DNA of 14,447 bases from contig JAAAIG010000932.1 of the NCBI GenBank assembly GCA_015852425.1, positions 1 to 14,447 on the forward strand, written 5' to 3'. Shown one piece after another: positions 1 through 8,884 of the stretch; the first letter of the stretch is position 1, and every line of letters starts with the position of its first letter. The notes under the pieces were generated by a model, which saw only the letters and a list, made by a program, of their open reading frames with translations, was not told where the DNA came from and ran no database searches. Source of the stretch: Gryganskiella cystojenkinii (lineage: Eukaryota > Mortierellomycota > Mortierellomycetes > Mortierellales > Mortierellaceae). A program made the position numbers and the translations under genes.

Positions 1-198
1 TTTTTTTTTTTTTTTTTTTTGGTTTTTTTTGCATTACATACGGCACCAGCGGCAGAGCAACCACAGAGCGCGGCACATTTTTATTCCCATTGTTCCTGTT
101 TCTACCTCTATATCGTCTGTCACGTCCCCGTTTGAAAATCTACACGTCAGGATCCTCTACACCGAAAGATTTTTTTCCAGTTTTTTTATTTTCCGAGC
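1..198. other. 5' flank of the DH-domain gene, homopolymer rich
   Basis: The window opens in a run of 20 T, then GG and eight more T. The rest is T-rich with no recognisable domain-coding frame. The frame of the downstream gene is closed by a TGA at 133-135, so translation of the gene at 199 does not extend further left without an extra exon. The segment is probably promoter and 5' UTR. I see no convincing TATA box. Confidence 0.5.
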
Positions 199-3100
199 AT
201 GTCCCATACGCTTCCTTTCTTGTTCACCGCTCTTCCATCGTCAACCTCAACGAATGTGAATCCGTCAATAACGGGCGCACGAAAGTTGAGCATTGGAAGT
301 GTTCAAAGCAGCGTCAGTAGCATGCATAGCATCGGTAGCATCGGTAGCATCGGTAGCATCGGTAGCATTGGCAGTGCCAACGGCAACGGTGTAGCAGGAG
401 GAAATAGCCATTCCTTCTACAACCTCCCCAAATCTTGCAACAATAGTAATATCGATCTCAATCACTTTGTCCATCCGGTTCTACCTTTACCTCGACCACC
501 AGCATTCCCACCGACCTCCACTTTGGCATCTTCTTCTTCCTTGGCACAGTCGCCATCACCGACACAGTCACTCTCACCACCCTCGATCCCGCCACACCAA
601 AATAATCACCGGCACCAACCAGTCCCAGCCGTACCTACCCTACTTCCTCTTTACTGCAACAGCAACCTCTCTCAATCGAACCTCAGTCTCAGTCACCACA
701 ATACCTGTGGTCGTAGTCTCTACAGTTTGGGATCCAACGCCAATTCTTCATCCATCAGCTTGTTGACTTCCAGCAGTCAATACTCTTCCTCATCGACGTC
801 CTCAACTCTGTCCGCAGACAAAGTTCACCACGCCTTCGGGTCCTTGCCTGCATCTGGAGTTCCTCTTCCTCTGAATCTTCCTCCTCCTGCTTCCTCTTTT
901 TCTCACTCTAAATCTTCTCCCCAACAACAGCTTCTTCGTGCTTCTTCTTCCACTCCAAACCTTTCTCAACCTTCTTCTTCCACCAGTCTCGCACCATCTT
1001 CTTACCCCTTCTCTGCTTCATCCTCATCACTCCCGCTGGCGGCGTCCGTGAACACCCCGATTACTACACCTGCTACCGCCACGACAAAGGCCTTGGCTTC
1101 TTCTTCTCTGTCCCTGAACTCCCGTCATCGATCGCAACCTCAATCGCAATCAGCCCTTCATCAACAACAAATTATTGTCGACAGGAACAATCACAATTCC
1201 CTCAAGAACAGCTCCAAGAACAAGAAAAAAAATCAGCAATTCTCCTTGTCTCGTTCTTTCTCCAGTTCAGACTTGCCTCTTTCTCCACTCACGCAAGCCT
1301 CATCGTCCATTTCTTCATCTTCAGTGACACCGACGCCAACTCTTAAACCTTCCATCACAGACAGTGCGTCAGCTGCAACCAAGGCCGCGTCGACATTCGT
1401 GAACCACCTCCACCATCAACTCCGACCTTTGCTGTTACCGCCTGTGGCCACGCTTGGTCAATTGCTTCCGACCCCTCGAAAGAGAATACAAAACGTCGTC
1501 ACTCCTTTGAACACAAAAGTCCTTCCTTCGTCTCAGGCTCCGGTCCAAACCCTTTCCCCAGCATTTATCTCTGGCCATTCCTTATCCACACCTTATTCCT
1601 CCTCCTTCCTTTCTTCCTCTTCCACCATGATGGCCTCTACTTCGCCCAGTTCCGCGGGCTCACTTTCTCCTGCATTGTCACCTACTTCCTCTGTTTCTTC
1701 GCCCAATCCTCAACAACAACATCACCATCAACAGCAACAGAAGAAACAACCATTCGCATCCATGGCTATCACTGAGCTTGTTATCGCGGAAGCCCAGCAC
1801 CTCGCCACCATCCAAGTATGTCCTCTTTCTCAGTCTTACGCCTTGTTTGTATTTTCACCCTTTGACACGTTGCATTACGACCTCACTCACCATTCATCCA
1901 TTTTTACCGACCACTTCTTCCCTCTTCCATAATGTTAGCGAGTCGCCAATGCTTTGAACCGGACCTTGGAAACTGCTGCGACGTCTGGACGCAAGGAAAG
2001 TGCGACCATTCGCACGCTCGTCAATCGATGGTCGGACCTGTTGAAGGTCCATGCCAAATTCCACGATGTAAGTTTCTTTTCGTCTTTTCGTCACATTCAA
2101 AGAAATAGCAGTAAAAGGAGGAACCCCTCCCCATGATCATTTTTGACGAAAGGCATGCAGGAGCATCTCCAGGGGAGAACTCGTTCAAAGAGAACAAGAG
2201 ACGGAAGGGAAAAGGTGCTATGCGCGTCTTTTTCTTTTTCTTGTCTTTTTTTGTTCATGATCAATTTTTTATGGCCATGTTCATTGTTTTTACTGTTTAT
2301 TTTTTTTTGCCGATCACAAAATTCCGGCAAAGTCGAATGTGCCACTTATTGGTTCCTTCAACCTGGAGCTCTTTCACTCTCCTTTTTTTTTGGGTCCTGG
2401 ACCTGGATCTAGTACCAGCCGATGATGGGAACAGAAAAAATGGTCACGGATCCTGTGTTCATTGATTTCGTCAGATACCGAAGTGGTTTTTTCCCATGTG
2501 GTGGCTGCCTGTTGGGACAACCTCCTTAAAAAAAATATCTGTTCTTTTTTTTTTTTTTTTTTTTTTTTTATTGTCTCTCACGCTCTATCCCTCTTTATCA
2601 TTTTTCTCTCTCCTTGATCATATGCTAACTCTTTTGATGACTTGACTCTCTGTCTCTCTTATTTTTTTTTTCTTCTTTTTCTCTATTCTTAAAAAATAAG
2701 GATGTCGTGGCTGTGAACGAAGACCTCCGCGAGACTGCCCGTCTTATTAACTGCATGGTAAGAAAAAAGGGAGACAACAACAAGGACTAAGAAAAAAAAA
2801 AGCTCACCGAGGACAACCCTTCTTTGTTTTTTCAACGGCTGAACAGAAAGAGAGACAGAAAGAACAAAAAAAAGACTGAAATAAGAAATGTACACATCGT
2901 ACGATCACTTGTTTTTGATAATGCGTTATGTAAATAGCTTGTGACCCTTGAGCCCACGTTGGTTGACCATGCCCGAGATCTTTCCAATGCCTTGAAAAAG
3001 TTGATTCGCCGAGACCAGGTAAATACCCAAAAAAAATGAAAATGCCAACCGCGTAAAGATACAAGAGGAAGGGCTCAACATAAAGGAAACCGAGCAACAA

Positions 3101-5084
3101 AAACAACAACAATAGCAACAGCTAAACAAAAGCGCGCCAAAACGCGAACTGCATTCCTACGACTACGGTGTTGCTGCTGCTGCTGCTGTTGTTGTCGTTG
3201 TTGTTGTTGTTGATGTATGTCCACAAACATCGTTGATGACCACCAAAAGGGTGAGATCTGCTACTGCGATCTTATGGTTCATGCGCGCGCAAAGTAAAAA
3301 GTCAAAAACTGAAAAAAGTCGTGCAACGCGTGACAAATCCGGCGCGTTTTGTTTTTTTTGTGGTCCTTTATGCAAAAAAAAACAACTCTTTTCTCCACAC
3401 ACACTACGAAAACACCACCCAAACATGCCAACACACCAAAAAGCGACCCAAGCGCTCACATGTTATATGCACCACGAACTTACACACAAAACAATTCTTC
3501 CTTCACGACCCTTTTTTTTTCTCATTGCCTTTCATTCTTTTTGGTCTTCCTCCCCTTTTCCCCTCTCTCTTATCTTTTTTTCTGTAAAATGTGCCTCAAT
3601 AGAACTTGGAACACACATTTGCCGAGTGGAACTCTGCGTTGCGTCAACCTTTTGAGCATCTGGTCCAGTACGACGAATGGTTGGTCATAATCGATCCTCA
3701 GATGCATTTCTGTGAGGACTACCGTTCACAGTTGCACGGGTTGATCTACAAGATCAAGATGGTCACTGGTAATGACAGTAAAAGTTGCTGCACTGACAAG
3801 AAGGGCAAAGAAGGCGACCTCGGTGGTCACCGTCCTCACCCTTTCTCTTTTCTATATGAGATTCTTTCTCAAGATACCTTTCTTGTCACTCACAACTATT
3901 CCGAACCTTCTTCTTTTCCTCTTTCCCGATTTTCTCCACTCTCTCGTACTTCCACATCCGCCTCTTCTTCAACTTCATCATCACCAACGTCCACCAAACC
4001 TACCTTCTTGAAAAAACAACAAACCACCGCCACCACCACAATAACAACACAAATGCACAACGAAAAACCATTATCGTTATCATCCTCCTTATCCTCTTCC
4101 GCAGAGGCTAATCAACACCCTAAAAATATGTTGCGTCGATTGAGCACCATCGCCAAAACCGTGATCAGCAAACGTCGATCCTCTCAGCAACTCTTGATTT
4201 TGCCCTCTACCCCAGAGACCCCAACTATGGATGAGTACGGCGTGAACCAACATAACGACGGCAACCTTGTCGAATCGCCGTCGACCACTGCAGCCTCGAC
4301 CCCGATCGACAAGAACGGTAACACGACGTTCCTCCCTGCGTCTCCCAAGACGATTCAGGAACTCGATATTGCCGAATATCAACAAAAACAACAACATTAT
4401 GAACAACAACCACAGCAACCTCTCGAGCTCGAGGCTGTGATGGAACCAGTCTCGCCCTCGGAAGGCACAGCTGAGAAGGACCTCCCACCTTGCCCACCCA
4501 CCAAGGTCGCCGTGACGGACATCTACCTCGAGACTACTGTCACCTTCAACCCTAACAATCCTAATGACCGTCGACTCTCGATCTTGTCTGTCTCGAAACA
4601 GTTGCCACATCGTAGCTCGGCCGCGTCAGATCTCAGCAGTGCCGGTACCTTAACCGCTGGACCGCCTTCGCCTCTTTTTGGCGTTCCTGCGTCAGGTTCT
4701 ATGGCCGATGGTGTCTTCCTCGCCTCCTCTGCTTCCTCGATCCGATCAAAGACGTCCTCTTCTGGGGATACAGTCATGGTCCGTCAACATTCTTCTTTGG
4801 CCCGTCAAAAGTTCCTTCATGAGAAGGAGGCCCGTAAGGCAACCTTGCGCGTGGGAATCTCGGAGACGATTCAGGCGCGTGCTGACAAACTGCAGTCACC
4901 CACGTTCACGCCCACATCGTCTTCGCCTCACTATAGCCGTTCGTCCTATGGGATCCCCCAGGTCGCGCGATCGTCGATCGATAGCTTGCGTGTCAGCCCG
5001 ACAAAGGTCGAGACCGAGAACAAACCGCCGGTCAAGAGCCTGATCAGTTTCTGGGAGCAAGTCTCGGAGCCGACAGAGGTCTAG
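199..5084 (+). CDS. Divergent Dbl-homology (RhoGEF-like) domain protein, five exons
   Basis: Proposed exons are 199-1815, 1939-2067, 2701-2757, 2938-3018 and 3603-5084. All junctions are GT-AG and phase 0, giving about 1121 aa. ATG 199 is the first in-frame ATG after the TGA at 133-135. Residues 1-520 are Ser/Thr/Pro/Gln-rich and look disordered, with SIG repeats at 44-59 and a Gln/His tract just before the domain. Residues about 524-683 fit a Dbl-homology (DH) helical bundle: ITELVIAEAQHLATIQ opens it like the first DH helix, RTLVNRWSDLLKVH resembles the second conserved block, and RQPFEHLVQYDEWLVIID sits where the helix before PH domains carries PVQRxPRYxLLL. If this is right, the protein would act on Rho-family GTPases in cell polarity; that is inferred from fold similarity. 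No PH, BAR or SH3 domain is evident. The C-terminal arm (to 1121) is again Ser-rich, with a basic patch near ISKRRSS and a C-terminal SLISFWEQV motif. Exon 5 may hide one more intron (3769-4104). The gene model is fairly firm and the DH call moderate. A BAR-like or other helical bundle is the main alternative. Confidence 0.72.
328..372 (+). repeat. 9-bp coding minisatellite (AGCATCGGT)
   Basis: Four perfect copies of AGCATCGGT (328-363) are followed by one degenerate copy (364-372). The unit is a multiple of three, so copy-number change keeps the frame. It encodes Ser-Ile-Gly repeats in the disordered N-terminal arm of the DH-domain protein. Confidence 0.9.
2068..2700 (+). other. Long intron 2 of the DH-domain gene
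   Basis: This 633-nt intron has donor GTAAGT at 2068 and acceptor AAATAAG ending at 2700. It joins a codon ending HD to one starting DVVAVNED, without loss of frame. It holds a perfect 25-T run at 2545-2569 and several other T runs, and is C/T-rich near the 3' end. I see no nested gene, and the open frames inside it are low-complexity Phe/Ser runs. Confidence 0.7.
3019..3602 (+). other. Long intron 4 of the DH-domain gene
   Basis: This 584-nt intron has donor GTAAAT at 3019 and acceptor CAATAG ending at 3602. Splicing joins RRDQ to NLEHTFAEW in phase 0. It contains a (CAA)-rich tract and a downstream (CTG/TTG)-rich tract that can base-pair into a long hairpin (3095-3212), and T-rich stretches near the acceptor. 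No protein-coding content is recognisable. Confidence 0.7.
3095..3212 (+). repeat. Imperfect inverted repeat of CAA and TTG tracts inside intron 4
   Basis: Arm 3095-3122 pairs with arm 3185-3212. Of 28 opposed positions, 24 are Watson-Crick, two are G-U and two are mismatches (3101/3206 and 3111/3196). The loop is 62 nt (3123-3184). The arms are triplet-repeat tracts, so the pairing may be a by-product of low complexity. Confidence 0.75.
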
Positions 5085-5608
5085 AAAAAAAAAGAGAAAG
5101 AAAAGAAAAGAGACTTGCGCTCTTCTATGTTTTTGTTTTTACTATTACTTTAGTTTCCTTCTCCCTTTTCTTGCCTTTGCTTTTGGGCAGTCCAGATACC
5201 CTGTAGTATAGAGCGAGCCGAGCTCCGTATGCTATTGCCACTGTCCCTCTCTCTTTTCTCTCTCTCTCTATCTCTTATTAATGAACACACCCTCACACGA
5301 CGCGACGTTATTTTTCAATAGCCAAGTGTCCCCTTTCCTTCCACACCAAATATCTTAATATCAAACAACACTCTCATAATAGTTTAGTCGGAGTCGAGTA
5401 AGTTTATCCCGAGGAAATACATATGTCCACACAAACAGAAAAAAAAAATAGTTTTGGGATTGTATGTTATTTTGCAGAAAAAGAAAAAGAGAGGATCGAG
5501 AAAGTTATAATGTCCCAAACCTGTCAACCGAACAGGCTGCGGTCGTAATGTTTTTGTTGGTCGTCAAAGGGCAAAGAAAAGGATATACACGGCCATGAAG
5601 TTATTTTT
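5085..5608. other. Convergent intergenic region (3' ends of two genes)
   Basis: These 524 bp lie between the stop of the plus-strand DH gene and the stop of the minus-strand DUF1295 gene, so they should hold both 3' UTRs and both polyadenylation sites. The sequence is A/T-rich with CT-dinucleotide runs around 5245-5275. I see no exact AATAAA on either strand that I would call with confidence, and no coding frame. A short inverted repeat (CCTGT...ACAGG, near 5520-5537) could form a small hairpin in the DUF1295 3' UTR. Confidence 0.5.
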
Positions 5609-6897
5609 CTACTTGGACTTCTTCTCGAGCTCGTCCAGGGAAGCGCCAGCACCCATGGGGATCAAGCGAGAGGTCGTGGACTGGTAAAGCTTGTACGCGG
5701 GGTACTTCTTGGCCGTCAAATGCTCCGTCAACCAAGTCGTGACCTGGAAGAGCATAGTCAAGATAACAACACCGACGATCGAGGGATTGAAGATGGCGTT
5801 GTGGGAAGGGTATGCGGCAGCAACAGAGAAGAGGTACACGGCCCTTTTTTTTTTTTTTTCAAAAACGATAAACAAATGGTCAGTTCCATGAGCACGTTTC
5901 AACTCGTCCTCGCATCCCTACGGAAGAAGTATCATCGTTTTTTGCTCCAGAAGATCCCTGAGGCAAGAAAAAAAAGGCTTACCACCAGATGGTCATTTCG
6001 CCGAAAAAGTTGGGGTGGCGCGAGTACTTGAAGAGACCCTGCGTCAAGAATCCACGCTTGAAATCGCCCGTCAAGGTCTTCTTCTCTGCGATCGCCTTTC
6101 TCTTGGCTTCTTGGAACTTCCACTGTTGCTGATCTGCCTTGGTTTCCAAAATGAATCCTGCCAAGAAGATCACGGTCGCAATAGCATCGATCCAGTTCAA
6201 AGGCTGGACCGCGGCAAAGAGTGTTCTCCAGCAAGCGTACACGGGGACGGTCAAGGCAACGAGCAAAAAGTTTTGATACAGGCAGATAAAGATAATGTTG
6301 AAAGGCAGCCAGAGGAACCAGGGGATCTTGGTGCCGAGATAAGGCCAGCGGTAATCTTCAGAGTCGATTCCATAACCGCCCTTGCGATAAAAGTTGTATG
6401 TCAAACGCAAACCCCAGAGGAAGATTAAACCTGTGGCGAGATAGAGGCGAGGTTGGTAGATGAAATCTTCCTCTGGAGGCCAGTAGATTCTGTCGCGGAC
6501 GGAATAGTGGAAGACATAGAGCATTGGCAACAAGGACCAGAGACGATCAACCTAAAAGTCCATGTTTTCAAAAGACACAACGGAGGAGGAAAAAAAAAAA
6601 AGTCAAAAAATTGTTAGTGGCGCAGAAAAAAAAAGAAGCCGACGGATGATATCCAGTAATATTTACCCATGAGTGGGTGCCTGTGGCCATGGAGAGGAAC
6701 CAGCAGATACCGCTGAAGGCGATCGAGGCACGGATGGCAAAGAGCAGAGGGTCCGAGTGGGCATGGAAGACAACAAGGTGATAGAGGAAAGAGGTATCAT
6801 CTCCACTGGACGTTGGCAACTTTAGCGAGTTGAAGCCAAACTTGAGCAATTCACCGTAGTCTGACCAGGAAAAGACCTGGGCCATGGATGCAACCAT
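5609..6897 (-). CDS. DUF1295 / steroid 5-alpha-reductase-like membrane protein, three exons
   Basis: Proposed exons, in transcript order, are 6897-6667, 6551-5983 and 5843-5609, joined in phases 0 and 2 to give 344 aa. The family (Pfam DUF1295, related to the C-terminal domain of 3-oxo-5-alpha-steroid 4-dehydrogenases and isoprenylcysteine methyltransferases) is indicated by GGYGIDSEDYRW at 134-145, SRHPNFFGEMTIWW at 254-267, the early SWVDRLWSLPMLYVF block, and a further hydrophobic segment near the C-terminus. About six to seven membrane spans can be seen. The protein ends in KKSK, a KKxx ER-retrieval motif, which fits residence in the ER membrane. An NAD(P)H-dependent reductase role on a sterol or lipid is a family-based guess; the substrate is unknown. 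The start is the first Met of MVASMAQVFSW. The frame stays open upstream only through homopolymer-encoded Phe runs, judged to be UTR. The last intron has an acceptor directly after 15 A. Confidence 0.88.
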
Positions 6898-7599
6898 GAT
6901 GTGAAATGTGATGCAAGGATGAGAGGATGGGGAGGAGGATGGAGAGAGTGCAGAGGAGATGGGATGGTTGATGAGAAAAGACGGACAGAAAAAGAGAAAA
7001 TAAAAAGGAAAAAAAAAAAAAAAAGAGTTTGTGAGTGTGTGGACAGACGAGCTGTGACCAGTAGGAACGATTTCCACGGATGTTTGGCGTGTCACCTTCA
7101 TTTTCGACTGGCCTCTTTAACTGGTCGAATGAGATTCTACTTCTCAGGGCTTCTTTTTGGCTCTCCCGTTTGCTCTTTTGTTTGTCTGCGAGCAAAGGTG
7201 TGCGCGTCCGTTTTTATTTGTCTTTGAAATGAGTAGACCATGGAACTCCATGGACACGGGCAGAGAAAACAAAAAGGAAATGCAGCCCCTGTCATGCGAG
7301 AAAAAGAAACAAGATTCACCCAACAAGCTCATTTTTATTTTTATTTTATTTTTTGTTTAATTGTCCACATGTCATTCATTGGTCCTTCTTTCGTTCAGCC
7401 TTCTTTGCCTTTCCCCCTTTACACAATAAAAGAAAAAGCGCATCGACAAAGCTCGCCTCGACTACTTTTGATTCTCTCCAACTCTTGAATTTCCGTCCGA
7501 GGCTTGACGCCACCAGCCTCGCATTCACTTTCTTTGCCACAACCATTTTCCCCTACTATAACAACGCGACAATTCAATTTCATCGTACTCGTCTGAACA
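6898..7599. promoter_or_regulatory. Shared divergent promoter region (DUF1295 gene / Stc1 gene)
   Basis: These 702 bp separate two divergently transcribed genes, so they must hold both promoters and 5' UTRs. They contain an A run at 7011-7024, a perfect dyad at 7238-7253, a T-rich block at 7330-7356, AATAAAAG near 7426 and an ACTATAAC near 7556, any of which could serve as an AT-rich core element. No coding sequence is supported. Confidence 0.6.
7238..7253. promoter_or_regulatory. Perfect 7+2+7 dyad in the divergent promoter
   Basis: CCATGGA, the spacer AC, then TCCATGG form a perfect inverted repeat. Its centre lies about 349 bp from one ATG and 354 bp from the other. It could bind a dimeric transcription factor; no known motif is assigned. 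Confidence 0.45.
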
Positions 7600-8347
7600 A
7601 TGTCCCACTACGCAAATTCGATCAACACAAACAACGGCCGCGCGCCTGTCCCTGCCAACAACCGTCAGATCCCCAACAAGCTTCGTGTTGAGGGTACCTC
7701 GACCATCTACTGTTACGGTTGCAGCAAGGACAAGCCCCGTCGCTCCTTCAGCGAGACCCAGATCAAGAAGGCTGCCAGCTCGGGCAAGAAGCACTCAATC
7801 ATGTGCAAAACATGTAAGCCGCCATCTCTCTCTTTCTCCTAGTCGCTTCTCTTCATTTCTTCAGCGGACGGAGCTTTTGTTGTCGTCTATGGTCGCGCGA
7901 AACAATTGTCAAAAAATTAGGGTTCTCTCCCCTACTTCTGAATCGCCTGTTTAGAGACGCCACTAATTTTTATTCTCAACCTGAATTTTTTTTTGTGTTT
8001 TGTCTTTGCCTTTCAGGTATCCCTGCTCAACCTACCACGCTCAAGTGCATGCGATGTGCCAAGACCTTGCCCATGGGCAAGTTCTCCAAGGTGTGCTTCT
8101 CCCAACACTAATCTCTCACCCCTTGTTTTATTCCACGTCTTTGAATACGGAGAACTTTCGAGATATCTTTTTTTTTTTGCTGACCTAGTAGTTTTGCTGA
8201 TGAACTAAATAGACTCAGAAGCGCAACCAAGAGAAGGCCACCTGCATGGACTGCCGCCAGTACATCGAAGACGATGATTCTGAGGAGGATTTTGACATTG
8301 AGGACGATCCCGATTTCTTTGATGGCAACATCACGGATGTCCTGTAA
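7600..8347 (+). CDS. Stc1-domain zinc-knuckle protein, three exons
   Basis: Proposed exons are 7600-7813, 8017-8090 and 8213-8347, giving 140 aa. A TGA in frame at 7594-7596 fixes the start. Four CxxC pairs are visible: CYGC at 38-41, CKTC at 69-72 (its last Cys codon split by intron 1), CMRC at 82-85 and CMDC at 107-110. That is enough for two LIM-like zinc sites. Linker features KPRRSFSETQIKK and GKFSKTQKRNQEKATC match the Stc1 domain pattern in which each CxxC pair is followed by a basic F-S-x-x-Q segment. In fission yeast, Stc1 bridges the RNAi effector (Argonaute/RITS) to the CLRC H3K9 methyltransferase complex at centromeres; a similar nuclear role here is inferred. Residues 113-140 form an acidic tail rich in Asp and Glu. 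A generic zinc-ribbon protein is the alternative. The second intron has a less usual GTGTGC donor. Confidence 0.82.
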
Positions 8348-8639
8348 AACAAAACGCCGCCTAGATCAGTCTCGGCGCGGAAGAGTTTCTTGTCGCTGCT
8401 TGAACATTGTGCTGGACTAGGTTCCTTCCTCTCTTGTCATTTTGGACTCTCACTCTCTCTGTTCTTTGCTTTTCTTTTCTTTCTCTTTTGAACGTTCAAA
8501 TCATATCTTTTTCAATATCGCAAACACTTGACCCTCCCTTTCTCTCTTCACTTCTCCAATGAAGAAGCACAACAATTAAAAAAAAACCAAAAAAGATAGT
8601 ATCGGGACGGTTCCTCTTTTCCAACCTTCTCCAAAACTT

Positions 8640-8663
8640 ATTAGACTTTTCGGCAAGTCTAAT
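8640..8663. promoter_or_regulatory. Perfect 9-bp inverted repeat with six-base loop upstream of PRS
   Basis: ATTAGACTT, loop TTCGGC, then AAGTCTAAT. The arms are perfectly complementary. The element lies 222 bp upstream of the PRS ATG and about 290 bp after the Stc1 stop. It could be a dimeric operator in DNA or an RNA hairpin at a transcript end. Confidence 0.5.
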
Positions 8664-8713
8664 GTGTCCATCGCCATCAAAGCCCCGAAACGGAGAGTGA
8701 AAAAGAAGGCAAA

Positions 8714-8725
8714 TGTCATGTGACA
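8714..8725. promoter_or_regulatory. TGTCATGTGACA dyad with an E-box-like core
   Basis: TGTCA and TGACA are inverted around a TG centre, enclosing CATGTG, an E-box-type hexamer recognised by bHLH factors. It lies about 160 bp upstream of the PRS start codon, a plausible promoter position. The factor is unknown. Confidence 0.4.
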
Positions 8726-8884
8726 GCCAAGCCACCATCCGAGAACATCAAATTTTTTTTTGGTGCCCGCACCTTCTGTGGGCAAAATGACTTTTTGAAA
8801 GGTTGAGACTTTTTTTTTTCGATTTTTTGTTTGTTCGGCACAACCACCTCACCCACACCCTTCAACCCTCTTAACTTATACATA

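Larger units (their letters stand above)
8348..8884. promoter_or_regulatory. Stc1-gene 3' flank and PRS promoter
   Basis: These 537 bp lie between tandem genes. The left half is C/T-rich and should hold the Stc1 3' UTR; AATTAAA at about 8573, just before an A run, is a possible polyadenylation signal. The right half holds a perfect hairpin-type inverted repeat (8640-8663), a CATGTG-centred dyad (8714-8725), and TTATACATA just before the PRS start. No coding frame is supported. Confidence 0.55.

Noticed and set aside
2133..2465. Open frames within intron 2 of the DH gene
   Set aside because: They consist of homopolymer-encoded Phe and Lys runs, have no recognisable domain and lie within a well-supported intron.
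2545..2569. 25-T run as a poly(A) tail footprint of a retrocopy (minus strand)
   Set aside because: No gene-like sequence, target-site duplication or reverse transcriptase remnant adjoins it, and T runs are common in all the introns here.
4089..4610. Minus-strand 173-codon open frame opposite the DH gene
   Set aside because: It is the shadow of the coding strand of exon 5, rich in Arg/Gly/Leu from antisense of Ser/Pro codons, with no family resemblance.
6568..7101. Longer N-terminus for the DUF1295 protein starting at 7101
   Set aside because: The extra stretch is encoded by A/T homopolymers and C/T-rich DNA, giving Phe runs and Ser-Pro strings typical of a read-through 5' UTR.
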